DNA of 64,000 nt from Streptomyces albus subsp. albus (GCF_000725885.1 NZ_JODR01000010.1:174722-238721), one strand, 5' to 3'. Counted from the first letter of the stretch, positions 43,517 to 53,022 are shown. The notes: a model not told the origin generated them from the letters alone. A program made the numbers and translations.

Positions 43517-43716
43517 AGGACCACCACATCACACACATCCTGTGCGATTCATCGGCACCCCGTGGCATATACACGTCCCCCGGAGGGTGGGCGTGAGGGG
43601 GCGGCGCCTCCTCCTTCGGGAGGAGACGGAACACGCCGGTCCGCTCGCGGGACCGGCGGCCCTCCGGCCCCTTCCGGCCCCTCCGCCGGGCTGGCCGCCT
43701 CCCGCCGCCCCGGGGA

Positions 43717-44436
43717 TCATTCCTCTTCCGCGAGGATCAGATACAGGCTCTTGCGGGCGTCGTTGACCACACGCAGCGCCTTCTCGCGCTGCTCGGCCGT
43801 ACCGGTGGCCCACACCTGCTGGAAGGCCGCCGCCAGGCCGCCGGCCGCGGCCCGCACCTCCTGCACCGCCTCCCAGTCGACGCCGCGGCCCACCTCTTCC
43901 CAGGGGGCCTCGGCACCCTGCTCGGCCTCGGCCCGGCCCGCGTCGGTGAGCGAGAAGTGCTTCTTGCCGCCCTCGCTCTCGCTGACGATCAGCCCCTCGT
44001 CCTCCAGCAGTTGGAGAGTCGGGTAGACGGAGCCCGGGCTGGGCTTCCAGGCGCCACCGCTGCGCTCGGCGATCTCCTGGATCATCTCGTAGCCGTGCAT
44101 GGGCCGGTCCTTGAGCAGCGCCAGGATCGAAGCGCGCACGTCCCCGCGCCGGGCCCGGCCGCGCGGACCGCCCCGGCCGGGACCCCGCCCCCCGAAGGGC
44201 CCGCCGGGACCTCCGCCGAACGGCGGCCCGAACGGACCGAAGGGGCCGAAACCCGCGCGACCCCGACCGTGCCCCGGCCGGTGCCCGTGCCCGCGCGGTC
44301 GCCCCTCCCCCGGCCCCTCGGGCCCGTACCCGGGTCCGTACCACCGGGCGCCGGGCTCCGCACCCGTCTCCGCACCACGCACGGCGCCGGGCCCCATACC
44401 GCGGCCCCGGCCCCGGTTCATTCCGAAGGGATACAT
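43717..44436 (-). CDS. PadR family regulator with long Gly/Arg/Pro-rich N-terminus
   Basis: 239 residues. The PadR winged helix begins only at about residue 100 (GDVRASILALLKDRPMHGYE, ending in the typical PGSVYPTLQLLEDEG block, core GSVYPTLQLLEDEG). Residues 1-97 are a low-complexity Gly/Arg/Pro/Phe tract with GPFG and GRG repeats, like RGG-box proteins. AAGGAG lies eight bases before the ATG. A cluster of inverted repeats upstream suggests autorepression. Confidence 0.9.
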   Translation of the reverse strand: MYPFGMNRGRGRGMGPGAVRGAETGAEPGARWYGPGYGPEGPGEGRPRGHGHRPGHGRGRAGFGPFGPFGPPFGGGPGGPFGGRGPGRGGPRGRARRGDVRASILALLKDRPMHGYEMIQEIAERSGGAWKPSPGSVYPTLQLLEDEGLIVSESEGGKKHFSLTDAGRAEAEQGAEAPWEEVGRGVDWEAVQEVRAAAGGLAAAFQQVWATGTAEQREKALRVVNDARKSLYLILAEEE

Positions 44437-44465
44437 CGCTGACTCCTTCCATCTGACATCGTTGA

Positions 44466-44504
44466 GCGATCACTGAACGATCGCGATGCTTCAACGATAT
44501 ATCG
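44466..44504. promoter_or_regulatory. Inverted repeats upstream of the PadR gene
   Basis: GCGATC (44466-44471) pairs with GATCGC (44479-44484) around a 7-base gap, and CGATATATCG (44495-44504) is a perfect 10-base palindrome. The region is AT-rich for this genome and lies 30-70 bases before the start codon, suiting a PadR operator. Confidence 0.55.
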
Positions 44505-44738
44505 GCAACTAGCTCACGACAAGCCCACGCCCTGTCCTTCTGCGGTCGTCCCGCCCGACAGAGATCAGCGCGCAGCTGTGCCGACTGCGCTTCGACACGA
44601 CGACACGACGGCACGACGGCAGGCAGAAGCGTCGGCACGGCACGCCCCGACCGCTTCACCGGCCGGGCGGATAGGCGGGCTTCCCGGTTCAGCGCGCTTC
44701 AGCTGCGCCGCGGGGCGGGCGAAGAAGCGGTGCGGCTG

Positions 44739-44924
44739 TCAGGAGCCGGCGCTGGCGGCGTTGGCGGTGATCTGCGTGAGCAGCTTCCTGAGGGTCACGA
44801 CTTCTGCGTCCGTGAGTCCGTGACCGAGTAGATCATCGAGTTCGGCGACTCGGGTGTCGGCGAGCCGGAACAACTTGCTGCCCTGAGGCGTGAGCCGCAG
44901 CTCGCCGGGACGCGCCCACCCGCA
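44739..44924 (-). pseudogene. C-terminal fragment of a MarR-type regulator
   Basis: The minus strand encodes GELRLTPQGSKLFRLADTRV followed by a helix ending TLRKLLTQITANAASAGS and a stop at 44739. This matches the wing and last helices of MarR proteins. The N-terminal half and DNA-binding helix are missing; the frame runs into unrelated Pro/Arg-rich sequence at about 44925. Confidence 0.65.
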
Positions 44925-44965
44925 CCCGGCCCGGGCGGAGGGCCGACCGGCCCGGGGCGCCGGAC

Positions 44966-45015
44966 GCGGTCCGCGCTCGGGGTGCCGGTCGCGGTCCGCG
45001 CTCGGGCTGCCGACC
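44966..45015. repeat. Two tandem 25-base copies at a gene-fragment junction
   Basis: GCGGTCCGCGCTCGGG begins at 44966 and again at 44991, and the full 25-base units match with about three differences. The duplication lies between the MarR fragment and the SnoaL-like fragment. Confidence 0.75.
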
Positions 45016-45129
45016 GAGGCCACCACGTTCACCGTTCCCGGCCTCCTGATACTGCACGTCCGGGACGGACTGATCACGCGCGTGCGCGATTACATGGACG
45101 GCTTGGGCGTCGTCCGTGCCAGAAGGTGA
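45015..45129 (+). pseudogene. C-terminal fragment of a SnoaL-like (NTF2 fold) protein
   Basis: The plus strand reads TFTVPGLLILHVRDGLITRV then RDYMDGLGV and a stop at 45127-45129. This is the last sheet of the NTF2/SnoaL fold. No N-terminal part is present upstream; a 25-base tandem duplication sits at the break. Confidence 0.6.
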
Positions 45130-45193
45130 CAGCCGGCCGGGAACAGGACAACCCCTGCCCTCCCCCGCGCCCCCGCGCCATAAGGTCCCGGCC

Positions 45194-45440
45194 ATGCGCG
45201 TCCGTACCGGCGACGCCTTCGCCGCCCGCCCCGTACACCGGCAACCCCGCCGCCGTCGTGCTCCTGGACACCGCCCGGTGCCCCGAGCCGCCGGACCGCA
45301 AGGAGCTGACCGGCCTTCAGGTCTCGCCGCGCTCCGGGCTGGTGCGTACGCCACCGGCACGGGACGGCGCCCTGCGGAACGGCGGCGCCGTCACCGTGCG
45401 CGACACGGTGCTGCACGCGCCGCTTCAGGGCGGTACCACT
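45194..45440 (+). pseudogene. Frameshifted and internally deleted PhzF-family gene
   Basis: ATG 45194 starts MRVRTGDAFAARP, then the frame shifts by one base in the run of C at 45229-45232 into YTGNPAAVVLLDTARCP, which is the PhzF N-terminus. About 180 residues are missing before TGLQVSPRSGLVRT and a degraded C-terminal strand. PhzF proteins are isomerases or epimerases of about 280 residues, so this copy is dead. An SD-like region is lacking. Confidence 0.65.
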
Positions 45441-45468
45441 CCCCCCGGGCCGGAAACCGGGTCCGGGG

Positions 45469-46290
45469 TCAGGCGGGCGGAGTGGGCAGCCAGTCGACCT
45501 TCCCGGCCAGCAGCGAGTAGCCGATGAAGGCCACGATGTCGATCAGCGCGTGCGCCGCCACCAGAGGACCCACCCGCTTCCAGCGCCGGTACAGCAGTCC
45601 GAAGATCAGCCCCATGGCCACATTGCCGAGGAATCCGCCGATGCCCTGGTAGAGGTGGTACGAGCCGCGCAGTACGGCGCTGGCCACCACGGCGCCGGCC
45701 ACCGGCCAGCCCAACTGGCCGAGCCTGCGCAGCAGGTAGCCGACCACGATCACCTCTTCGAGCACGGCGTTCTGCACCGCCGAGGCGATCAGCACGGGAT
45801 ACTTCCACCACACGTCGGGCAGCGACTCCGGCTCGACGGTCAGATTGAAGCCGCTGGCGTGCGCCAGCAGGTAGAAGCCCATCCCGCAGCCGCCGATGCA
45901 CGCGGCGACCACGGCGCCCCAGCCCAGGTCGAAGGCGGGGCGGCGCCGGTCGAAGCCGACCGCCCGCAGCCCGCCGACACCCTCCCGGGCGAGCAGGTGC
46001 GCCACGAGCGCCACGGGCACGAGGGCGGTCGAGATGCCGAAGAGCTGCCAGGCCAGGTCGAGCCAGGGCCGGCCGGGGGCCTGCGAGGAGTTCAGATGCG
46101 CCGCCTGGTCGCCCAGCCCGCCCGGCTTGGTGAGCGCCCCGACGAAGCTGATCAGCGAGGACACGCCGCTGGCGCCCAGCGAGAGGGCCAGCACGAGCAG
46201 TACCTCGCTGCGGAGCGTACGACGTGACAGCCCGTCCGGGGAGAACGCCGCCGGGGCGGGCGGCGGGTTGTCAGGCGCCTGTGCGCGCAC
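45469..46290 (-). CDS. CPBP family intramembrane metalloprotease
   Basis: 273 residues with about seven to eight transmembrane helices. The CPBP (Rce1/Abi) motifs are visible: LEEVIVVGYLLRR (motif 1, EExxxR-like), SYHLYQG (motif 2 His) and the final HALIDI. Roles in this family include prenyl-protein or bacteriocin-immunity processing; the substrate here is unknown. The GTG at 46290 has GGAGG five bases upstream and is preferred to the longer open frame. Confidence 0.88.
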   Translation of the reverse strand: MRAQAPDNPPPAPAAFSPDGLSRRTLRSEVLLVLALSLGASGVSSLISFVGALTKPGGLGDQAAHLNSSQAPGRPWLDLAWQLFGISTALVPVALVAHLLAREGVGGLRAVGFDRRRPAFDLGWGAVVAACIGGCGMGFYLLAHASGFNLTVEPESLPDVWWKYPVLIASAVQNAVLEEVIVVGYLLRRLGQLGWPVAGAVVASAVLRGSYHLYQGIGGFLGNVAMGLIFGLLYRRWKRVGPLVAAHALIDIVAFIGYSLLAGKVDWLPTPPA

Positions 46291-46491
46291 ACGAACCTCC
46301 TGTTGGCCTTGCACTGACTTCGCTCCAGCGGTCGCGCCGGGACCGCTGCGCCGCCCCCACGCCCACGACACAGCTTGCCCCACGCCGGTCACGCTCCCGG
46401 CGCGCGGGGCCCGGCTGGGCGCGCCCGGGGCCCGACACCGGGGGTGGGCGCCCGCAGCCCTTGCTCGCGGACGCCCACCGTGCGGGACGGG

Positions 46492-47988
46492 TCAGGGGCC
46501 GTTGTCCCAGGTGTGCACGGCCGCGCCGGTCGCGGCCCGGTCGCAGTAGGCGCGGGTGACGGCGGCCAGCGCCTTCTCCCTGTCGAGTCCGCCCTCCAGA
46601 GCGCGGCGGTAGGCCGTCGCCTGCCAGGACGCGCCGTTGACCCGCAGCCGGCACCGCTCCTCGATGACGGACAGACAGCGGTCGCGGTCGGCCGGCTCGA
46701 CGCCCCAGGCATCCAGCCCGGCGGCGGCCAGCGGCAGCAGCTCGTCGCGCACCAGCCGGGTGGCGGGCAGCCGGACGAGACCGGTGCCCCGCCCGGCACG
46801 CGGCCACCACAGCTCGGCGTCGATGCCGTACCGGCAGGCCGCCTCGAAGTTCCGCTCCGCGTAGGCGAACGGCATCCGCTGCCAGACCGGGCGGGCCTCG
46901 TCGGCCAGCGCCCTCACCAGGCCGTAGTAGAACGCCGTGTTGGCCAGTACGTCGGTCACGGTGGGCCCTGCGGGCAGCACCCGGTTCTCCACCCGCAGGT
47001 GCGGCGCGCCGTCCATCACCCCGTACACCGGCCGGTTCCACCGGTAGACGGTGCCGTTGTGCAGCGTCAGCTCCGCCAGGGTCGGCACCCCGCCCGAAGC
47101 CAGCACCCGGCCGGGGTCCTCCTGGTCGCAGACGGGCAGCAGCGCGGGGAAGTAGCGCACGTTCTCCTCGAAGAGGTCGTACGCGGAGGAGATCCAGCGC
47201 TCCCCGAACCAGGTGCGGGGGCGCACGCCCTGCGCGCACAGCTCCGGGGTCCTCGTGTCGGTGGCCTGGAGGAAGAGCGGGATCCGCGATTCGCGCCACA
47301 GCTCGTGCCCGAACAGGAAGGGCGAGTTGGCCCCCATGGCGATCTGTGCGCCGCTGACGGCCTGCGCCGCGTTCCACACGTCGGCGAACCGTCCCGGGGT
47401 GACCTGGAGGTGCAGCTGGACGGAGGTGCAGGCCGACTCGGGCGCTATCGACTCCGAGGTGGTGCGCAGGTGCTCCACGCCGTCGATGTCGAGGACGACG
47501 TCCTCGCCCCGGGCCGCCATGATCTGGTCGTTGAGCAGCCGGTAGCGGTCGTCCTCGGTGAGGTTGGCGGAGGTCAGGTCGTGCGGGGTGAGTGTCGGCA
47601 GCGTACCGATCATCACGATGCGCGCATCCGCCTTGCGGGCCTGCCGGTCCGCGTACGCCAGGCCGGTGCGGAGTTCCTCGGCGAGTTGGTCGAGAACCCT
47701 TCCGGAGAGGGCGTGCGGCACGATATTCACTTCCAGATTGAACTGCCCCAGTTCCGTCTGGAAATCCGAGCTCGCGATGCGCCGGAGCACCTCGCCATTC
47801 ACCATCAACGGCTGGCCCTGGGCGTCCGCGAGATTCAGCTCGATCTCCAGCCCCATGAGATTCCTGGGCCGGTCGAACCTCTTCTCCTCCAGAAGCTGCC
47901 GCAGTCCCTCCAGGCACTGGTGCAGCTTCTGCCGGTACCGCCGTCGGTCGGACAGGTCGAACCTGTCGGCGACGACCTTCTCTCCCAT
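46492..47988 (-). CDS. Glutamate-cysteine-ligase-like protein (GCS2 family)
   Basis: 498 residues. MGLEIELNLAD supplies the substrate-binding Glu pair, TSVQLHLQVTP is the following strand and LRVENRVLPAGPTVTD a later conserved block. Enzymes of this family join glutamate to cysteine (GshA, EgtA) or other amines. Streptomycetes make mycothiol and ergothioneine; no egtBCD neighbours are present, so the product is uncertain. ATG 47988 has AGGAAA nine bases upstream. The 498-base spacer beyond it shows only short inverted repeats. Confidence 0.88.
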   Translation of the reverse strand: MGEKVVADRFDLSDRRRYRQKLHQCLEGLRQLLEEKRFDRPRNLMGLEIELNLADAQGQPLMVNGEVLRRIASSDFQTELGQFNLEVNIVPHALSGRVLDQLAEELRTGLAYADRQARKADARIVMIGTLPTLTPHDLTSANLTEDDRYRLLNDQIMAARGEDVVLDIDGVEHLRTTSESIAPESACTSVQLHLQVTPGRFADVWNAAQAVSGAQIAMGANSPFLFGHELWRESRIPLFLQATDTRTPELCAQGVRPRTWFGERWISSAYDLFEENVRYFPALLPVCDQEDPGRVLASGGVPTLAELTLHNGTVYRWNRPVYGVMDGAPHLRVENRVLPAGPTVTDVLANTAFYYGLVRALADEARPVWQRMPFAYAERNFEAACRYGIDAELWWPRAGRGTGLVRLPATRLVRDELLPLAAAGLDAWGVEPADRDRCLSVIEERCRLRVNGASWQATAYRRALEGGLDREKALAAVTRAYCDRAATGAAVHTWDNGP

Positions 47989-48486
47989 AGGGGGTTTCCT
48001 CCCTGCTCGGGGCTGGGGCCGGTACGTGCTGGCCGAGCGTGCACCGATGATGCCCCATCGCGCCGAAGATGACGCCTGGCGCGGCTGACTGAACGGGTAA
48101 CTGCCGCTACCCTGGCGGATGCCGAGCGGCACATTCACTCGGCATACGGCGCTTCGGACAAGGTCGCACACACGGGCGATAATCACCGGCGACATCAGGC
48201 CGACCGCGTTTCGAGCCGTTTCCGAGGTCATGGCCGTCTACCCCGCGTCAGCGCAGGTGAAAACCCCTGGGATTCGGCTGGTTGCGGCCTTTCGGAAAAC
48301 ACCGGCGCACGTTAGCGGAAACCCTCTTCGAACACATCTCGTATAAACTGCGCGAACGAGGCAGTGACTTGGCGTTCCCGGCCCGCCCCTGTCAACTCCT
48401 CCCGCCGCTCGTGCGGCCATCCCCGCGCCGACACAGTCGTCCGCGCCCCCGCCAGCACCGTGTGTCCCCAGGAGAGGCGACCCGCC
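47989..48486. other. Gene-free divergent spacer, 498 bases
   Basis: Between the GCS2-like gene and the gene at 48487. It contains an inverted repeat GCCGAG/CTCGGC at about 48121-48143 and an AT-rich TATAAA-like patch near 48341. A 75-codon open frame at 48119 preceded by TACCCT has weak codon bias and is not called. Confidence 0.5.
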
Positions 48487-49158
48487 ATGCCGCTGCACGT
48501 ATCACCGGCCCCGGCCCCGGCCCTGCGCACCGTTGTGACCGCCCTCGGCTCGCCGAGCGCGATCAGAGCGGCCTCCGCCCCCGCGGCGCTGCGCACGGCC
48601 CAGGGCCCCCTGCGCCCCGAACTCCCGCTGCCGACGTACGAGATGGCGCGCGTCGCGCCGCGCTCCGCCGACCACGCCGGGACGGCCGAGTCCGGCCCCC
48701 GCACCCGGCTGACCGGCTGGCGCTTCCTGCTGCGCGACGAGGGCGCCACCGGTGAGAGCCCGGGCGCCGCGGCCTGGGCGGGCACCGCCGAGGCCGTGCC
48801 GACCGCCGACGGCTGGGCCTTCGGCCAGTTCCGGCAGGGCCCCTACGTGCTGTCCACGGTGCGGGCCGTGCGGCAGGCCGAGGCCCTGTCGGTGCCGTAC
48901 CAGCCCCGGCTGCTGTCGGTGCCCGAGCTGTACATGCTCACCCTGTGGCTCCACCGGGACGTCGCCGCCGACCCGGCCGAGGGCGTACCGGACCCGGCCG
49001 ACCTGCTGATCCCGCTGGCCCCCGCACCGCCGGGCATCGCGCCCCACAAGACGCACCGGGTCGACGCGCTGCTGCCGCTGCTGGTCCGCAGACTGGTCAC
49101 GGCTCCCGGCCGCGCACCGGGGGCGACGGCGGCTTCCCTGCTGCGCACGTCGGCGTGA
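48487..49158 (+). CDS. Conserved hypothetical protein, 223 aa
   Basis: Not recognised as a named family. It is Ala/Leu/Pro-rich with strong coding bias. The ordered part seems to be about residues 55-200, with YEMARVAPRSADHAG, GWAFGQFRQGPYVLSTVR and LPLLVRRLVTAPGRA as distinctive segments. No membrane helix or signal peptide. GGAGAG lies about eight bases before the ATG. A hairpin at 49250-49277 may be its terminator. Confidence 0.75.
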   Translation: MPLHVSPAPAPALRTVVTALGSPSAIRAASAPAALRTAQGPLRPELPLPTYEMARVAPRSADHAGTAESGPRTRLTGWRFLLRDEGATGESPGAAAWAGTAEAVPTADGWAFGQFRQGPYVLSTVRAVRQAEALSVPYQPRLLSVPELYMLTLWLHRDVAADPAEGVPDPADLLIPLAPAPPGIAPHKTHRVDALLPLLVRRLVTAPGRAPGATAASLLRTSA

Positions 49159-49249
49159 CGGCGGCGCCCGCCCGCCCGCGTGGTGGCGTAGCGGGGTTCC
49201 CCCGGACGTACTAGTCCTCGCCGCGCGTGCCAACCCCCCGAAAGGACCG

Positions 49250-49277
49250 CCCCGTTGGGCGCAACCGCCCAGCGGGG
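49250..49277 (+). terminator. 12-base hairpin after the 223-aa hypothetical gene
   Basis: Positions 49250-49261 and 49266-49277 pair over 12 bases with one G-T pair and a CAAC tetraloop. No T-run follows. It lies 90 bases after the stop codon and before the DUF5999 gene. Confidence 0.65.
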
Positions 49278-49443
49278 TGACGCGTCTGAGCCGTTGGGTA
49301 CGAGCGACGTGAAATCCCTGCGGATCCGGGCCGGCAGCGGAACACTGGGGGCGACCGGACCGCACGGAGGAACCGGGGGGACGGTCATGCAAGGCGAACG
49401 CCGCAGGACAGACGCCATCACTCGACGGAAGACGACAACGACC

Positions 49444-49650
49444 ATGTGCCAGCACCAGCCACCGTGCCCGACAGCCGACTCCGCCGACAGGGAGGCCGCG
49501 CAGCCCGTGGCCCACCACCCCGAGCAGGGGTGGAGCCTGCTGTGCAACGGCGTCCTCCTCTTCGAGGACACGGGGGAACTGCTGCCGGACGGCCAGATCA
49601 TCGCCCCGCACCGCCCGCTGGGCACCCGGCACGTCACGACGGCGGCCTGA
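49444..49650 (+). CDS. DUF5999 family small protein
   Basis: 68 residues starting MCQHQPPCPTADS, with the conserved block EQGWSLLCNGVLLFEDTGEL (20 residues) and ending in HRPLGTRHV. This highly conserved Streptomyces protein has three Cys and one CxHxxxC-like start that could bind zinc. Function unknown. The internal ATG at 49444 is the family start; the longer open frame is not conserved. Confidence 0.88.
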   Translation: MCQHQPPCPTADSADREAAQPVAHHPEQGWSLLCNGVLLFEDTGELLPDGQIIAPHRPLGTRHVTTAA

Positions 49651-49742
49651 CCGCCTCCGGGGCCGCCGCCACCGGCAGCGGCCCCGGGAAAGTCCGCGGT
49701 GGCGGCGCGGCGGCACACCGCCGGGCGTGCACGGAACGGCAC

Positions 49743-49780
49743 AGGGCCGGTACTGCGCAGCTGCGCAGTACCGGCCCTGA
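49743..49780. terminator. Perfect 38-base palindrome between DUF5999 gene and gcvP
   Basis: Positions 49743-49761 are the exact reverse complement of 49762-49780, leaving no spacer; the centre is GCAGCTGC. It lies between convergent genes and almost certainly acts as a bidirectional terminator when transcribed. Confidence 0.85.
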
Positions 49781-49833
49781 CGCATGCCGGGCCCGGCCCG
49801 GGTGCCGGACGCATGCGGGCCCGCGGCCGGTGC

Positions 49834-52737
49834 CTAGCCGGCGTCGTACTCGGCCACCGGCGGGCAGGAGCACACCAGGTTCCGGTCGCCGTAGGCGCCG
49901 TCGATGCGGCGCACCGGCGGCCAGTACTTGTCGGCGGCCTTCACCCCGGCCGGGAAGACGGCCTCCTCACGGCCGTACGCCTGCTGCCACTCGCGGCCGA
50001 GCATGGCGGCGGTGTGCGGAGCGTTGCGCAGCGGATTGTCGTCGGCGTCCCACTCGCCCGAGCCGACCTTGTCGATCTCCGCGCGAATGGCGATCATCGC
50101 CTCGCAGAACCGGTCCAGCTCCGCCAGATCCTCGCTCTCCGTCGGCTCGATCATCAGCGTCCCGGCGACGGGGAAGGACATCGTCGGCGCGTGGAAGCCG
50201 TAGTCGATGAGCCGCTTGGCCACGTCGTCGATGCTCACCCCGGTCTGCTTGGTGAGCGGGCGGACGTCGATGATGCACTCGTGCGCCACCAGCCCGTTGG
50301 GCCCGGTGTAGAGCACCGGGTAGTGCGGCTCCAGCCGCTTGGCGATGTAGTTGGCGCCCAGCACCGCCACCTGCGTCGCCCGGCGCAGCCCCTCGGCGCC
50401 CATCAGCCGCACGTACGCCCACGAGATCGGCAGGATGCCGGCCGAGCCCCACGGCGCGCCGGAGACCGGCCCGATACCCGTCGCGGGGCCCGCGGCGGGC
50501 TGGAGCGGGTGGTTGGGCAGGTAGGGCGCCAGGTGGGCGCGCACGCCGATCGGCCCGACACCGGGCCCGCCGCCGCCGTGCGGGATGCAGAACGTCTTGT
50601 GCAGGTTCAGGTGGGAGACGTCGGCGCCGAAGCGGCCGGGCCGGGCCAGGCCCAGCAGGGCGTTGAGGTTGGCCCCGTCCACGTACACCTGGCCGCCCGC
50701 GTCGTGCACGGCGGCGCACACATCGGTGATGTGCTCCTCGAACACGCCGTGTGTCGAGGGGTAGGTGACCATCAGGACGGCTAGTTCGTCGCCGTGCTGC
50801 TCGATCTTGGCGTGCAGATCGGCCACGTCCACGTCGCCGTTCTCGCTCGTCTTGACGACCACGACCTTCATGCCCGCCATGACGGCGCTGGCCGCGTTGG
50901 TGCCGTGCGCGGAGGAGGGGATGAGGCAGACGGTGCGCTGCTCCTGGCCGTTGGCGCGGTGGTAGGCGCGGACGGCCAGCAGCCCCGCCAGCTCGCCCTG
51001 GGAGCCCGCGTTGGGCTGGAGGGAGACCTTGTCGTAGCCGGTGACCTCGGCCAGCCGCTCCTCCAGCTCCCGGATGAGGGTCAGATAGCCCTCCGCCTGC
51101 TCGGCGGGCGCGAACGGGTGCAGCCCGCCGAACTCCGGCCAGGTGACCGGCTCCATCTCCGTGGTGGCGTTCAGCTTCATCGTGCACGACCCGAGCGGGA
51201 TCATGCCCCGGTCCAGCGCGTAGTCGCGGTCGGCCAGCCGGCGCAGGTAGCGCAGCATCGCCGTCTCGGAGCGGTGCTCGTGGAAGACCGGGTGGGTCAG
51301 GTACTCGTCGGTGCGCAGCAGCCCGTCCGGGAGGGCGTCGCCGGTGGCCGCGTCCAGCGCGTCGAGGTCCGCGGCGCCGGTCACGCCGAACGCCTGCCAC
51401 ACGGCGGCCAGCTGCTCGCGGCCGGTCGTCTCGTCGCAGGCGATGCCGACGTGGTCGGCGTCGGTCAGCCGCAGGTTGATCCCGGCTTCGCGGGCCCGCT
51501 CGACGACGGCGGCGGCACGCCCCGGCACCCGCGCGGTGACGGTGTCGAAGAAACGGTCGTGCACCACCTCGACGCCGCCCTCCCGCAGTCCGGCCGCCAG
51601 CAGCACCGCGTACCGGTGGGTGCGGCGGGCGATCGCGGCCAGCCCGTCGGGCCCGTGATAGGCGGCGTACATCCCGGCCATCACGGCGAGCAGCACCTGC
51701 GCGGTGCAGATGTTGCTGGTGGCCTTCTCGCGCCGGATGTGCTGCTCGCGGGTCTGGAGGGCCAGCCGATATGCCCGCTCGCCGTCCGCGTCCTTGGAGA
51801 CACCGACCAGACGGCCCGGCAGGCTGCGGGCGTACGTGTCACGGACGGCCATGTATCCGGCGTGCGGGCCGCCGAAGCCCATCGGGACGCCGAACCGCTG
51901 GCTGGAGCCGACGGCGATGTCGGCACCCAGCTCGCCGGGCGAGGTCAGCAGCGTCAGTGCCAGCAGGTCGGCGGCCACCGTGACGACGGCTCCCAGTTCG
52001 TGGGCCCGCTCGATGACGGCGCGCGGGTCCCGGACGGCGCCGGAGGCGCCCGGGTACTGGAGCAGCACGCCGAAGACGTCACGCTCGGCGATCTCCTCGG
52101 GGATGCCGTCGCCCAGATCGGCCACGACCACCTCGACCCCGGTGGGTTCCGCGCGGGTGCGCAGCACCGCCACGGTCTGCGGCAGACAGTCGGCGTCGAC
52201 GAGGAAGACGGTGCCGCCGCGCTTGCCCACCTTGCCCACGCGGCGGGACAGCGCCATGGCCTCGGCCGCGGCCGTGGGCTCGTCCAGCAGCGAGGCACCG
52301 GCGGTCGGCAGCCCCGTCAGGTCGGAGACGACGGTCTGGAAGTTCAGCAGCGCCTCCAGCCGGCCCTGGGAGATCTCCGGCTGGTAGGGGGTGTACGCCG
52401 TGTACCAGGCGGGGTTCTCCATGACGTTGCGCAGGATGACCGACGGCGTGAAGGTGCCGTAGTAGCCCAGGCCGATCATCGGGTGCAGGACCTGGTTGCG
52501 GTCGGCGAGGGAGCGCAGCTCGGCCAGCACCTCGGCCTCGCTCCGGGCGTCCGGGAGGGCCAGCCGGTCGGTGCTCCTGATCACGTCGGGCACCGCGGCG
52601 GCGGTCAGTTCGTCGAGCGACCCGTAGCCGACCTGCGCGAGCATCTTGGCCTGCGCGCCCGCGTCAGGACCGATGTGGCGGCTCTCGAAGGGGGTGCCGT
52701 TCTCCAGCTCGGAGAGCGGGATGCGGTGGGAAGTCAT
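49834..52737 (-). CDS. gcvP: Glycine dehydrogenase (P protein of the glycine cleavage system)
   Basis: 967-residue single-chain P protein, a PLP enzyme that decarboxylates glycine and passes the aminomethyl group to GcvH. The PLP lysine is K714 in [17 protein letters not shown]; both tandem aminotransferase-like halves are present. ATG 52737 gives the usual start with [15 protein letters not shown] lies about ten bases upstream. gcvT and gcvH are not in the window. Upstream lies a tandem glycine riboswitch, so expression should respond to glycine. Confidence 0.97.
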   Translation of the reverse strand: MTSHRIPLSELENGTPFESRHIGPDAGAQAKMLAQVGYGSLDELTAAAVPDVIRSTDRLALPDARSEAEVLAELRSLADRNQVLHPMIGLGYYGTFTPSVILRNVMENPAWYTAYTPYQPEISQGRLEALLNFQTVVSDLTGLPTAGASLLDEPTAAAEAMALSRRVGKVGKRGGTVFLVDADCLPQTVAVLRTRAEPTGVEVVVADLGDGIPEEIAERDVFGVLLQYPGASGAVRDPRAVIERAHELGAVVTVAADLLALTLLTSPGELGADIAVGSSQRFGVPMGFGGPHAGYMAVRDTYARSLPGRLVGVSKDADGERAYRLALQTREQHIRREKATSNICTAQVLLAVMAGMYAAYHGPDGLAAIARRTHRYAVLLAAGLREGGVEVVHDRFFDTVTARVPGRAAAVVERAREAGINLRLTDADHVGIACDETTGREQLAAVWQAFGVTGAADLDALDAATGDALPDGLLRTDEYLTHPVFHEHRSETAMLRYLRRLADRDYALDRGMIPLGSCTMKLNATTEMEPVTWPEFGGLHPFAPAEQAEGYLTLIRELEERLAEVTGYDKVSLQPNAGSQGELAGLLAVRAYHRANGQEQRTVCLIPSSAHGTNAASAVMAGMKVVVVKTSENGDVDVADLHAKIEQHGDELAVLMVTYPSTHGVFEEHITDVCAAVHDAGGQVYVDGANLNALLGLARPGRFGADVSHLNLHKTFCIPHGGGGPGVGPIGVRAHLAPYLPNHPLQPAAGPATGIGPVSGAPWGSAGILPISWAYVRLMGAEGLRRATQVAVLGANYIAKRLEPHYPVLYTGPNGLVAHECIIDVRPLTKQTGVSIDDVAKRLIDYGFHAPTMSFPVAGTLMIEPTESEDLAELDRFCEAMIAIRAEIDKVGSGEWDADDNPLRNAPHTAAMLGREWQQAYGREEAVFPAGVKAADKYWPPVRRIDGAYGDRNLVCSCPPVAEYDAG

Positions 52738-52802
52738 CTGCGGGGGCCTCCTGGTCTGTGCGACCTGCGAGGGGCACCTTCCACGGGTGCCCGGACGGCC
52801 TC

Positions 52803-53022
52803 CCCCTCTGTCATCTCGACCTGAGAGTTTCACCGGCCCGCCCCCCGTACCCGGGCGCGCGGCTTACACCGTCGGTGAGGAGGGGCTTCGGCGCTGGTCC
52901 GGGGCCCGCCCTGCTTTCCAGAGTGACCTCGTCCGTGCGGTACGTGAGCCTGAGAGATTCCGGGGAGGAGTTGCTCCTTCGGCGCCTCCGGCAACTGCGC
53001 CGGAGGACTCTCCCGCACGGGG
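52803..53022 (-). ncRNA. Tandem glycine riboswitch upstream of gcvP
   Basis: Read on the minus strand, two consecutive aptamers are visible. Each has the conserved GCGCCGAAG core (52886-52894 and 52977-52985) and the CTCTCAGG element (as CCTGAGAG at 52820-52827 and 52949-52956 on the plus strand). P1 of the first aptamer starts with GGGAGAGTCC near 53015. Its place directly before gcvP is the classical context. Confidence 0.93.

Noticed and set aside
45194..45440. PhzF-like frame as a working gene with a sequencing error
   Set aside because: Correcting the C-run would still leave only about 80 of 280 residues.
48119..48346. 75-codon frame preceded by TACCCT five bases upstream, like a leaderless gene
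   Set aside because: Third-position GC is far below that of its neighbours and the product resembles no known protein; kept only as a remark on the spacer.
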